In this document: positions 27,801 to 38,800 of the stretch, one piece after another
Layout of the letters: every line of letters starts with the position of its first letter
Position numbering within the stretch: the stretch's first letter is position 1
Source: Flectonema sp. DT1601
Taxonomy: Eukaryota; Euglenozoa; Diplonemea; Diplonemida; Diplonemidae
DNA length: 64,000 nucleotides
NCBI GenBank assembly: GCA_964019425.1
Contig: OZ025790.1
Location: 1,054,001-1,118,000 of the forward strand
Reading direction: 5' to 3'
Made by a program: the position numbers and the translations under genes
Notes under the pieces: model-generated
Database searches by the model: none
What the model was told of the DNA's origin: nothing
The model's input: only the letters and a program-made list of their open reading frames with translations

Positions 27801-30800
27801 GGGAAAAAAACAAACAATAAACACAGTGTAGACAAACACCCGCCGGACATCTGCAGAGCAGCGATCGATGTCGATGTCTTCGTTGTCGAACTTCCTGGCG
27901 TTTATGTTTTTGTTTTTAACAACAACACAACACCAACTAACAGGTTTGTCTCATTGCCCGTTCTTTCTTGTTTCCCTTTGCCGCCGGAAGTACGAAGGTC
28001 GACGGAGGTTCGAAGCATTGCTTGCGATGATGTTCCGGTATGTGTTGCGTCTCTGTTATTTGTTTGTTTCAACTCAATTGGTTCATCTCAGGTTTTAGAA
28101 GTCTTCGTCCTGTTCGATGGGAAGGGCCTGAATCAAAAGTTCACTGCCCCTATTCCTCTCCCAAATTTCTTATTCAGCTCGCCACATGACTGTGTGACAT
28201 TATTGCTACATTGTAGCTCCCCTACAAAAACCTTATTTTTTGCAGTTGTCTTTTGGTTGTAGCAACTTTTATTTTATGCTTTTCTAATGTCCCAAAGTTG
28301 GTTTATTTTACTTTTTTTTTCTGCAAGGGAACAGTCCAAAGCATAAGTCCGAACAGCCCTAAGGCCAGTGAACGCACTGATTGTTAGGTATTGTATTCCA
28401 GGGAAAGTTTGGTTTGTATACTTTATTTTTATTTTAGTTTATTTAATTTGTTAAAAGAAAACAGGTAACTTTACATGAGCATCGGCTCGAACGGCTCTGG
28501 CGAAGCGAGTGAACGAGTCTGATTGCTGAGTATTGTATTCTGTTTTCTTGTTCTTTTTTTAATTTATTTCAAACAGGGCAACAGGGGGAAAGTTTGGTTT
28601 GTATCCCCTGGGTGTTTAGCGTCACCTGTTGAGGTGTAATGTATTCTGTTTACTTCTATCCCTTTGTTTTTTTTTTTTTTTTTTTTTTTATTTCAAACAG
28701 GACAGCAGGGGGAAAGTTTGTTTCGTACCCCCCGGGTGCTTAGCGTCACCCTCCATGCGATGCTTGCGCAGGGAGAGCCAAGGGTCGAGAACCCTGGAGA
28801 TTACCTTTGTTTCTTTTTGTGACTGGATTGCAGTGGCGCAACCCATCACCCCACCTGTTGGTATCTTTTTATTTTTTTTATTTAAAGAAAAAAGCAGGCT
28901 AAGTCGCCTGAGCTGGCATCGCCAGAATATTTAACTTCACATGGCAATGTCAGCTCGTGAAGGGATCCAGTTGGATCAAAGGTTTTCTCCCCCCCACTCT
29001 ATTTATCGTCATTGGTGCGCACCTTCGAACAGGAAGGCCAACACTGACGGAATTTTTTACTTCTCTTCCCAGGGTTGAACCTTGGGAAAAAAACAAACAA
29101 TAAACACAGTGTAGACAAACACCCGCCGGACATCTGCAGAGCAGCGATCGATGTCGATGTCTTCGTTGTCGAACTTCCTGGCGTTTATGTTTTTGTTTTT
29201 AACAACAACACAACACCAACTAACAGGTTTGTCTCATTGCCCGTTCTTTCTTATTTCCCTTTGCCGCCGGAAGTACGAAGGTCGACGGAGGTTCGAAGCA
29301 TTGCTTGCGATGATGTTCCGGTATGTGTTGCGTCTCTGTTATTTGTTTGTTTCAACTCAATTGGTTCATCTCAGGTTTTAGAAGTCTTCGTCCTGTTCGA
29401 TGGGAAGGGCCTGAATCAAAAGTTCACTGCCCCTATTCCTCTCCCAAATTTCTTATTCAGCTCGCCACATGACTGTGTGACATTATTGCTACATTGTAGC
29501 TCCCCTACAAAAACCTTATTTTTTGCAGTTGTCTTTTGGTTGTAGCAACTTTTATTTTATGCTTTTCTAATGTCCCAAAGTTGGTTTATTTTACTTTTTT
29601 TTTCTGCAAGGGAACAGTCCAAAGCATAAGTCCGAACAGCCCTAAGGCCAGTGAACGCACTGATTGTTAGGTATTGTATTCCAGGGAAAGTTTGGTTTGT
29701 ATACTTTATTTTTATTTTAGTTTATTTAATTTGTTAAAAGAAAACAGGTAACTTTACATGAGCATCGGCTCGAACGGCTCTGGCGAAGCGAGTGAACGAG
29801 TCTGATTGCTGAGTATTGTATTCTGTTTTCTTGTTCTTTTTTTAATTTATTTCAAACAGGGCAACAGGGGGAAAGTTTGGTTTGTATCCCCTGGGTGTTT
29901 AGCGTCACCTGTTGAGGTGTAATGTATTCTGTTTACTTCTATCCCTTTGTTTTTTTTTTTTTTTTTTTTTTTATTTCAAACAGGACAGCAGGGGGAAAGT
30001 TTGTTTCGTACCCCCCGGGTGCTTAGCGTCACCCTCCATGCGATGCTTGCGCAGGGAGAGCCAAGGGTCGAGAACCCTGGAGATTACCTTTGTTTCTTTT
30101 TGTGACTGGATTGCAGTGGCGCAACCCATCACCCCACCTGTTGGTATCTTTTTATTTTTTTTATTTAAAGAAAAAAGCAGGCTAAGTCGCCTGAGCTGGC
30201 ATCGCCAGAATATTTAACTTCACATGGCAATGTCAGCTCGTGAAGGGATCCAGTTGGATCAAAGGTTTTCTCCCCCCCACTCTATTTATCGTCATTGGTG
30301 CGCACCTTCGAACAGGAAGGCCAACACTGACGGAATTTTTTACTTCTCTTCCCAGGGTTGAACCTTGGGAAAAAAACAAACAATAAACACAGTGTAGACA
30401 AACACCCGCCGGACATCTGCAGAGCAGCGATCGATGTCGATGTCTTCGTTGTCGAACTTCCTGGCGTTTATGTTTTTGTTTTTAACAACAACACAACACC
30501 AACTAACAGGTTTGTCTCATTGCCCGTTCTTTCTTGTTTCCCTTTGCCGCCGGAAGTACGAAGGTCGACGGAGGTTCGAAGCATTGCTTGCGATGATGTT
30601 CCGGTATGTGTTGCGTCTCTGTTATTTGTTTGTTTCAACTCAATTGGTTCATCTCAGGTTTTAGAAGTCTTCGTCCTGTTCGATGGGAAGGGCCTGAATC
30701 AAAAGTTCACTGCCCCTATTCCTCTCCCAAATTTCTTATTCAGCTCGCCACATGACTGTGTGACATTATTGCTACATTGTAGCTCCCCTACAAAAACCTT

Positions 30801-31096
30801 ATTTTTTGCAGTTGTCTTTTGGTTGTAGCAACTTTTATTTTATGCTTTTCTAATGTCCCAAAGTTGGTTTATTTTACTTTTTTTTTCTGCAAGGGAACAG
30901 TCCAAAGCATAAGTCCGAACAGCCCTAAGGCCAGTGAACGCACTGATTGTTAGGTATTGTATTCCAGGGAAAGTTTGGTTTGTATACTTTATTTTTATTT
31001 TAGTTTATTTAATTTGTTAAAAGAAAACAGGTAACTTTACATGAGCATCGGCTCGAACGGCTCTGGCGAAGCGAGTGAACGAGTCTGATTGCTGAG

Positions 31097-31494
31097 GCTG
31101 AATTTCGATAAGTGGGAAGTAACGGACTGGGAGCTTTTGGCTCCTGCCCTATTCCCGACGTAAACTTTCTTTTTATTTTTTTTTTTTTTTTAACAGGCCC
31201 AAAGGGCGACAATGATGGTTGCTGACCAAGGAATAATATTCAAATGAATTTTCGTTTCAAAGAAACGAACAGAATTAAGAGAGAGGTAGAGAAAAAAAAA
31301 AAAAAAAAAAAAAAGAAAGAATAGAAAAAAAATATGAAGAGGAAATAATCAAACATGAAAAAAAAAAAAAAAATAAAATATAAATAAAAAACGTTGTATG
31401 AAAAAGGAAAAAAAGAAAAAAAAAAGACCAGAAAAGGAAAGAGAAAATGAAAAGGTATAATATTATTGTGGGGATATGAGGATAGCAGGGAGAT

Positions 31495-31532
<38 letters not shown>

Positions 31533-31785
31533 TTATTATTTAAAAAAAGGAAACAATCAGTTTAGCGTCTCGATCAGGACGGAAAATAGAAATTAATCGA
31601 CATAGTCGATCGATAGAAAAAAAACAATGATAACATTGTTTATTCCTTTTTTTTTTTTTTTTTTTTATTCTTTTTATTTATTTTTAAAGAAAAAACAATC
31701 AGTTTAGCGTCCTGACCAGGACGGAAAATTGAAAGTGATCCACATAGTCGATCGATAGAAAAAAGACAATGATAACATTGTTTAT

Positions 31786-31818
<33 letters not shown>

Positions 31819-32210
31819 CTTTTAATTATTTTAAAGAAAAAACAATCAGTTTAGCGTCTTGACCAGGACGGAAAATAGAAAGTGATCGACATAGTCGATC
31901 GATAAAAAACAATGATAACATTGTTTATTCCTTTTTTTTTTCTTTTTTTTTTATTCTTTTTATTTATTTTTAAAGAAAAAACAATCAGTTTAGCGTCCTG
32001 ACCAGGACGGAAAATAGAAAGTAATCGACATAGTCGATCGATAAAAAAAAAACAATGATAACATTGTTTATTCCTTTTTTTTTTCTTTTTTTTTATTCTT
32101 TTTATTTATTTTTAAAGAAAAAACAATCAGTTTAGCGTCCTGACCAGGACGGAAAATTGAAAGTGATCGACATAGTCGATCGATAAAAAAACAATGATAA
32201 CATTGTTTAT

Positions 32211-32241
<31 letters not shown>

Positions 32242-33016
32242 CCTTTTAATTATTTTTTAAAGAAAAAACAATCAGTTTAGCGTCTTGACCAGGACGGAAA
32301 ATAGAAAGTGATCGACATAGTCGATCGATAAAAAACAATGATAACATTGTTTATTCTTTTTTTTTTTTTTTTTTTTTTTTAATCCTTTTTATTATTTTAA
32401 AGAAAAAACAATCAGTTTAGCGTCTTGACCAGGACGGAAAATAGAAAGTGATCGACATAGTCGATCGATAAAAAAACAATGATAACATTGTTTATTCTTT
32501 TTTTTTTTTTTTTTTTTAAATTCTTTTTATTTATTTTTAAAGAAAAAAAACGGAAAATAAAAATTAGTCGACAAAGTCGAACGATAAAAAAAAACAATGA
32601 TAACATTGTTTATTCTTTTTTTTTTTGTTTTTTTTTATATTCTTTTTTATTAATTTTGAAAAAAAAACAATCAGTTTAGCGTCTTGACCAGGACGGAAAA
32701 TAGAAAGTAATCGACATAGTCGATCGATAAAAAAAACAATGATAACATTGTTTACTCTTTTTTTTTTTTTTTTTTAAATTCTTTTTATTTTAAAAAGAAA
32801 AAAAACGGAAAATAGAAATTAGTCAACAAAGTCGAACGATAAAAAAAAAAACAATGATAACATTGTTTATTCTTTTTTTTTTATTTTTTTTTTTATATTC
32901 TTTTTTATTAATTTTGAAAAAAAAAACAATCAGTTTAGCGTCTTGACCAGGACGGAAAATAGAAAGTGATCGACATAGTCGATCGATAAAAAAAAAACAA
33001 TGATAACATTGTTTAT

Positions 33017-33054
<38 letters not shown>

Positions 33055-34165
33055 CTTTTTTTTTTTTTAAAGAAAAAACAATCAGTTTAGCGTCTTGACC
33101 AGGACGGAAAATAGAAAGTAATCGACATAGTCGATCGATAAAAAAAACAATGATAACATTGTTTATTCTTTTTTTTTTTTTTTTTAAATCTTTTTATTTA
33201 TTTTTTAAAAAGAAAAAAAAAAAACGGAAAATAGAAATTAGTCAACAACGTCGAACGATAAAAAAAAAAACAATGATAACATTGTTTATTCTTTTTTTTT
33301 TTATTTTTTTTTGTATTCTTTTTTATTAATTTTGAAAAAAAAACAATCAGTTTTGCGTCTTGACCAGGACGGAAAATAGAAAGTGATCGACATAGTCGAT
33401 CGATAAAAAAACAATGATAACATTGTTTATTCTTTTTTTTTTTTTTTTTTTTTTTAAATCCTTTTTATTATTTTTAAAGAAAAAACAATCAGTTTAGCGT
33501 CTTGACCAGGACGAAAAATAGAAAGTGATCGACATAGTCGATCGATAAAAAAACAATGATAACATTGTTTATTCTTTTTTTTTTTTTTCTTCTTTTTTTT
33601 AAATCCTTCTTTTTATTTTTTAAAGAAAAAACAATCAGTTTAGCGTCTTGACCAGGACGGAAAATAGAAAGTAATCGACATAGTCGATCGATAAAATAAA
33701 AACAATGATAACATTGTTTATTCCTTTTTTTTTTTTTTTTATTCTTTTTATTTATTTTTAAAGAAAAAAACGGAAAATAGAAAGTAATCGACATAGTCGA
33801 TCGATAAAAAAACAATGATAACATTGTTTATTCTTTTTTTTTTTTTTTTTTTTTTAAATTCTTTTTATTTATTTTTTAAGAAAAAAACGGAGAATAGAAA
33901 TTAGTCGACAAAGTCGAACGATAAAAAAACAATGATAACATTGTTTATTCTTTTTTTTATTTTTTTTTTTATATTCTTTTTTATTAATTTTGAAAAAAAA
34001 AAAAAAACAATCAGTTTAGCGTCTTGACCAGGACGGAAAATAGAAAGTAATCGACATAGTCGATCGATAAAAATACAATGATAACATTGTTTAATCTTTT
34101 ATAATTTTTTATTTTTTTTTTTGTTTTAAAAAAAAAAAAAAAAAACAAGCGGAATTGATCATAAT
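31097..34165. repeat. Block R, left copy of the 3.07-kb direct terminal repeat
   Basis: It matches 41449-44516 nearly base for base; the differences noticed are in homopolymer length, for example 16 against 17 A near 31360 and 41710. The first 450 bp or so are non-monomeric: a hairpin GGAGC-TTTTG-GCTCC (31130-31144), a T tract ending in AACAGG, an 8-bp hairpin TTCGTTTC-AAA-GAAACGAA (31251-31269) and A-rich DNA. The rest is the hairpin-monomer array. Relative to the minus-strand LINE this copy lies on the 3' side, about 1.7 kb past the stop codon. Confidence 0.93.
31545..34120. repeat. Array of 19 AT-rich hairpin monomers (left copy)
   Basis: Nineteen monomers were counted by the hairpin AACAATG-ATAA-CATTGTT. 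Spacing is 140-150 bp for a long class and 110-123 bp for a short class. Long monomers carry, in order, CAATCAGTTTAGCGTC, hairpin H1 (GTCCTG-AC-CAGGAC or GTCTTG-AC-CAGGAC), CGGAAAATAGAAA, hairpin H2 (GATCGAC-ATA-GTCGATC), A-run, hairpin H3, then a T-run and an A-run. Short monomers lack the CAATCAG...CAGGA part and have a weaker H2 (TCGAC-AAA-GTCGA). Open frames here are only homopolymer translations. Whether the array is a promoter/enhancer, a structured RNA or simple satellite is not known. Confidence 0.9.
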
Positions 34166-34339
34166 GGGTGGTAGGGGTTGTTATAACTTCGTTTGAAAAT
34201 TCTTCTTTTTTGATTTCTTTTTTTTTTTCTTTTTACAGGAGTTAAGATCACTTTCAGGAGACAACACATTAACAAGAGCAGCAAGCAGAGTTGACACTAT
34301 CAATTCAAATTTGAAATACCGGGAATTAATTTACAAGGA
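34166..34339. other. Unassigned T-rich segment between block R and the minisatellite
   Basis: No gene is recognised. It contains GGGTGGTAGGGG, then a long pyrimidine tract ending TTTTTACAGG at about 34240, like a 3' splice acceptor on the plus strand, then about 100 bp of ordinary composition. No coding frame of note follows. Confidence 0.4.
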
Positions 34340-34434
34340 GGTATCTCAAGTGACTTGGTATCTCTAGCGTGTCGGTATCTCTGGAGTGCTGGTATCTCGT
34401 ATGTGCGTTGATATCTCATGAGTGATGGTATCTC
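34340..34434. repeat. 17-bp minisatellite, six copies of GGTATCTC motif
   Basis: GGTATCTC recurs at 34340, 34357, 34374, 34391, 34410 (as GATATCTC) and 34427. The spacing is 17, 17, 17, 19 and 17 bp, with variable spacers that often contain GTG. It occurs once in the window, in the unique part of the insertion. Confidence 0.85.
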
Positions 34435-34764
34435 TTGTGCATTAGAGAAACGAAAAAGAATGTCATGACCATGACGGAAGAATTGAGGAATTGAGTTAAC
34501 ATGTTCAATTTAACTTATTTAAACTTTTTTTTTTTTTTTAACAGACCGTAACTATTTGAAAATAAAATGTAGATGGGAAACAGTGAAAAGTAAAATGGAT
34601 GATAAAATTAAATGAGAAATATGACATAACAGACCAGATAGAGAGTATTAAAAGGAAATTGAAAAGGAAAAGAGAAACTAGGTTAACACTTATTTAAAAT
34701 TAAGACCGGTTAGTCAGTTTAAGGTCTTGACTAGGACCAACAAAAAAGAAAGAAAAAAAAATTT
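34435..34764. other. Degenerate hairpin-repeat remnants, no gene
   Basis: No coding region is supported. Two relatives of block-R hairpin H1 are visible: GTCATG-AC-CATGAC at 34462-34475 and GGTCTTG-AC-TAGGACC at 34723-34738, the second preceded by GTCAGTTTAA, like the CAATCAGTTTA of the monomers. The rest is A-rich. Confidence 0.6.
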
Positions 34765-35390
34765 AACGATCAAGCTGAGCTGATCTTGTTTTTATTACAA
34801 ATAGGGGAGCGGGAGGGATGGAAGGAATAGAGGAAAAAAAAAAGAAAAGGTTGATCAATTGGATCTGATCGTCGAGAAGAGGAAATTTTTTTAAAGGTTG
34901 ATCGGTATAGCCGATCGTTGAGAAAAATAAACAGATATAAATACAATCAGTTTAAATTAAAAAAAGAAAAAAAGATTAACGATCAAGCTGAGCTGATCTT
35001 GTTTTTATTACAAATAGGGGAGCGGGAGGGATGGAAGGAATAGAGGAAAAAAAAAGAAAAGGTTGATCAATTGGATCTGATCGTCGAGAAGAAGAAATTA
35101 TTTTAAAGGTTGATCGGTATAGCCGATCGTCGAGAAAAATAAACAGATATAAATACAATCAGTTTAAATTAAAAAAAGAAAAAAAGATTAACGATCAAGC
35201 TGAGCTGATCTTGTTTTTATTTAAAATTAGGGGAGCGGGAGGGATGGAAGGAATAAAGGAAAAAAAAAAAAAAAAAAGGTCGATCAATTGGATCTGATCG
35301 TCGAGAAGAAGAAAACAATTATTTATAAAAAAAAAATGGTCGGTATAGCCGATCGTTGAGAAAAGAACAGATATAAATACAATCGGTTTT
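34765..35390. repeat. Three tandem 213-bp repeats with hairpins
   Basis: Copies start near 34765, 34978 and 35190 (spacing 213 and 212 bp). Each has AACGATCAAGCTGAGCTGATC (an imperfect hairpin), a purine-rich GGGGAGCGGGAGGGATGG, a GATCA...TGATC inverted repeat, a hairpin GATCGGT-ATA-GCCGATC (34900-34916 in the first copy) and ATACAATC(A/G)GTTT. Motif order and the ATA loop match the block-R monomers, so this looks like an older, longer branch of the same repeat family. It lies downstream of the minus-strand LINE. Confidence 0.85.
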
Positions 35391-35391
35391 G

Positions 35392-35415
35392 GTGATCGAC
35401 GAGTGGAGCGATCAC
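35392..35415. other. Inverted repeat after the 213-bp repeats
   Basis: GTGATC and GATCAC form a 6-bp stem around a 12-nt loop. It closes the third 213-bp repeat. Function is unknown. Confidence 0.4.
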
Positions 35416-35478
35416 TTGACAAGAAGGAAAAAGAAAGGACCGATTAATTGGGGCTTTGATTGTATTCCCAAGGCATGT

Positions 35479-35883
35479 TTTTTTTTTTTTTTTTTTTATT
35501 ATTCATTTACATTATTATTTTTTTTTTTTTTTTTTAAATTAATAATCACATTTTGTTCAAAAATATTTCATATTAGAGTAAAAGAAAAAGAAAAAAAGAA
35601 ATAAGAGAAAAAAAAAAAAAAAAAAAACCATTGCTGGCCCCCTCACCACTCATAGAGGATGAGGAGGCCAGTAAGGCGTCACTCAAATCTATGCCAAGCC
35701 TTGGGAACTTGGATTGGGGTTTAGACCATTTATAATTAACAATTAACAATTAACCTGATTAACGTTATGATCTGACGGACATAAACATATCGATAAAATA
35801 ATACAAACAAAAACGAACAATAAATAATAAATAAGCTAAAAAACTAACTAAACAAAGTGATGTGAAAGTAAGGAAAAAGAGAA
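35479..35883 (-). other. Probable 3' untranslated region of the minus-strand LINE
   Basis: Read on the minus strand, the 400 bases after the stop codon contain a tandem TTAATTG motif (about 35731-35753), a 11-bp stem-loop (35634-35671), and A-runs (opposite the T-runs at 35479-35497 and 35517-35535) that could be the poly(A) end of the element. The exact 3' end cannot be set, because the other LINE copy leaves the window before this point. A-rich and T-rich runs on both strands make the boundary uncertain. Confidence 0.45.
35634..35671 (-). other. Long stem-loop in the LINE 3' UTR
   Basis: CTGGCCCCCTC and GAGGAGGCCAG pair over 11 positions with one mismatch around a 16-nt loop. R2-type LINEs are known to use 3' UTR RNA structure for recognition by their own reverse transcriptase; assigning that role here is inference. 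Confidence 0.5.
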
Positions 35884-38800
35884 TTACAAGGGGGTGGAGT
35901 CACCGTGAACGTCATCAGCAGAACATCTCCTTCGATTGTAACGATATCTTGATGGAGGGGTTCGTTTTTTCAGAGTTGAACGCTCAGACTTTCTCGGCGG
36001 AGTTTCATTTTCCTCATGTTCTTCTGTGTCTGGCGGACTCAAACCTTCTGCCCATGAAGCTAATTGGAACTTCAGGGCCGCAATTTGAGACCGTGCCAAG
36101 GCGAGTTGAGCATTTAAATCGCTCGCCAGTCCCGTTAACATCATGGATTGCTCAAGCTGCTCTGCGTGAGTTGTACACCGTTGGTGATTCAGCTCCGAGA
36201 GGCGAAGTTGGGCATCCAGAAGTTGTTCTGAGAGCTCTGCCGCTTTCTCGTTTGTTTCGAGAGAGTCATCTACTGCTCGACAGTAGTTCTCGAGTAAGTC
36301 AATCCTACCCTCGGACCATTGTCTCGCAATAGGTGTATTCTCTTTAACGGAGATAACGTGACTCTCTTGTCGTAAAATCTTGGTCGGCGTGCGGTCGAGA
36401 GCTTCACTCTGCGGCATTGTCGGAGGAATTGAGGCTAGAGGACAAAGAGGGGTGATATAATTAAGGGTAGGGATAAGGGGTTTAATAAGAGGAGTAAAAA
36501 GACTACTCGTAGTTGTAAAGAGCGAGAGGTAGTTCTTTGCTATCTTCATCATAGCAACAGATTCATACAGAACGGGGGTTCGGGGGGAAACTTGTTGACT
36601 AAAGTGGGTCATACGGGGACGCGCGGCACGCAAACTCTCGACCTCCTGTTGAGTATAGAAAAGTCTTATTTTACTTTCTCTTTCCTCATTACATTTGGTC
36701 TCCAATTCGTTCGACAGAAGAACAAACCTTTGATGGTAATTAAAGAGCGCCATTTCCGATAGGTCTGCTCTCTGAGTCAGATTTGCGAGCTCACGTTTCC
36801 TGTAATCTTCCACTAAGTCATATTGTCGAACTAGTGCAGAAAGAGAAGTCTTCGATTCATCGCGTTCTGCTGTTAACCGTTGAATTACTCCTTCCAGAAG
36901 TTCATATTCTTTTCTATCTTTTTCAATAATTAAAACAGGGGGCGCAGGAGGAAGTGAGGATGGATCCTGGTTGGTAGCTTTGATCTCAACAGGTAATCCA
37001 TTTAGTAACTGCTTGTCTTTCTCGAGGGAGGCTGACATCGCATTAAAGTAAAATAAAAATAGAACATAAAAAATTCGTTCTTTCATTTGCTCTAATTCGT
37101 TTTCTAAAATCTGGCATTTCAAGGAAAGTTTCAGCCTTAATTTTCCTTCTTTTTTTTTGTACAAGGGGGTTTGAGAACCCATGTCAGATTGAGTTCTTAT
37201 CACTATAGCGAAATCAGCAGGAAGTGTTTGCGATCCCGTTGACATGAGTTCAGGTGGGGGAGTCTGGAAAGAGATGGAAGAAATAGAAGAGAATGACAAG
37301 GAGAGTCCAGTGAGCTCATCCTCATCTAACAAAACAGAAGGGGCCGGGGAGGAAGAACCATTGGCAATAAGTAGAATAGAAAGAGCCGATGCGTAACAAG
37401 TTTGCCAGATAAAACATTTCTCAAGCCACGATCTTTCAATGGTGAGCTTTTCGATCGTTTTCAGTTTTGTTACTTTGTGGATTTTGACTTCTTCCACAGG
37501 GAAGATTTCTTTACCATCTTTTATAAAACTTGCAGTGGCAGGTTCTTCTTTAATGCTGCGCATTAGTGGTCTTGAATGCCACGTGGGGAGGTTCCTCGTC
37601 TGGAACAGAACATATGAGCACTGTCTGGCGATTCTGGTGCATTCACAAAATAAAGCTTTTGTTGGTGCTAAAGGTGAACCGATGTGACGTGTCCAGATGT
37701 TCAGCTGGTCCATGCAGATGTTTCCTCGTACGCCAACTTCAATAGTAAAAATGTTACAGTCGAAGCCATTAGCGATGATCGAGTCTCTTAGCTTTAGGTA
37801 TTTCTTTTCCTTTAAGACATGAGAGGTTTCGAAACGATCTTCATTTGGACACGTCAGCTCCAGAATCAGTGCTCTTTTCGCAAAAAAAGAATAAATAAAA
37901 ATGTCTGGTCTTAGAGAGGACGAGACATGGCACACTTCAAGAGGAACAATTAGGCGGTTATCACCGACATCGTCGAGGATGACCCAATCATTCGCTAGTG
38001 AAAGTTCGCCTGTCTCTTTAGAAATTCTTTCTAGGGGTTTATTTTCCCCTGTTTTTAAAAAAGTTTGAGAGGGAGGCGGGAGGTTTTCTTTTCTTTTGTT
38101 GGCTTTTATTATCAACTCTTCCAAGAAGATAACAATGCGTTTTAGAACGCTGTCGTGACGCCACGTGAACCTCCCTTGTGTTAAAGAGACAGGACAGCCT
38201 GTTAAGACATGCCTGAGGGTAGGATTCACTTTGCCACACAAAACACAATTTTGGTCCACATTGGTGATGTTCCACCTCTTTAAATTATCTTGTGAGGGGA
38301 GGGTGTTTGTAACCGCTTTCAGTTGAAATGAGATATAGGCAGGATTTCCCTCCCTAAGTACCTTATTCCAGGTGAAATCGTTTATCATACATTTAGACCA
38401 CTCCTTCCACTGACCTTGGACTTGTAATTTATTCAAAGAGTTCAGTAGTTCATCTGTGGCTTCCACTTCAAAACGCTTAAGGAGATCGGGGCGAGTAGTA
38501 CGTAGATCGCGCAATCGGTGACCAAGACCAGCTGATTGCTTCGCAAGAGAACGGTAAGAAAAAAACTTAATAAGGCGCTCCCACTCAGCAGAAGCTGAAA
38601 ACTTTTTCGACCAGTTGGACGATTTCTCCATAATAACATTGTAGACACCGTGCATGTCAGAGTCCTGTGAGGATCTGAGGATGTCTAGTTTAATTGATTG
38701 CGCTTGTTTATATAGCGTCTCAACTCTTTTGTGTCTGAGACCAACAGTGTTCTTTGAACCGGTAAAAAGGATGACTGTGTTCGCAGAGCGGACAAATCCC

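Larger units (their letters stand above)
1..31096. repeat. Array A: tandem satellite, 1283-bp unit, about 24.2 copies
   Basis: Head-to-tail copies of one 1283-bp unit run without interruption from the first base to 31096. The period is exactly 1283 bp in most units and departs from it only through small indels: 1284 bp in three units, 1277 bp in one and the following one 1289 bp. Substitutions are very rare; one G-to-A at about 29253 was found. Even the 23-nt T tract in each unit (first at 438-460) keeps its length. The left end lies outside the window. The right end falls at unit position 301, just after GCTGAG. Each unit carries short open frames of 156, 101 and 76 codons, but no recognisable protein. 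Such homogeneity means recent amplification or continuing gene conversion, or over-polished assembly. The role is unknown. Confidence 0.97.

Noticed and set aside
33489-33824. Short frames in block R (also 32412-32679 and 43840-44175)
   Set aside because: Lysine and phenylalanine runs from A and T homopolymers; frames change with run length.
31545-34120. CRISPR array
   Set aside because: The repeats are contiguous, variable in length and separated by A/T runs; there are no unique spacers and no cas genes.
35862-36332. 156-codon plus-strand frame opposite the LINE end
   Set aside because: Antisense to the LINE coding frame; the same shadow appears opposite the second copy.
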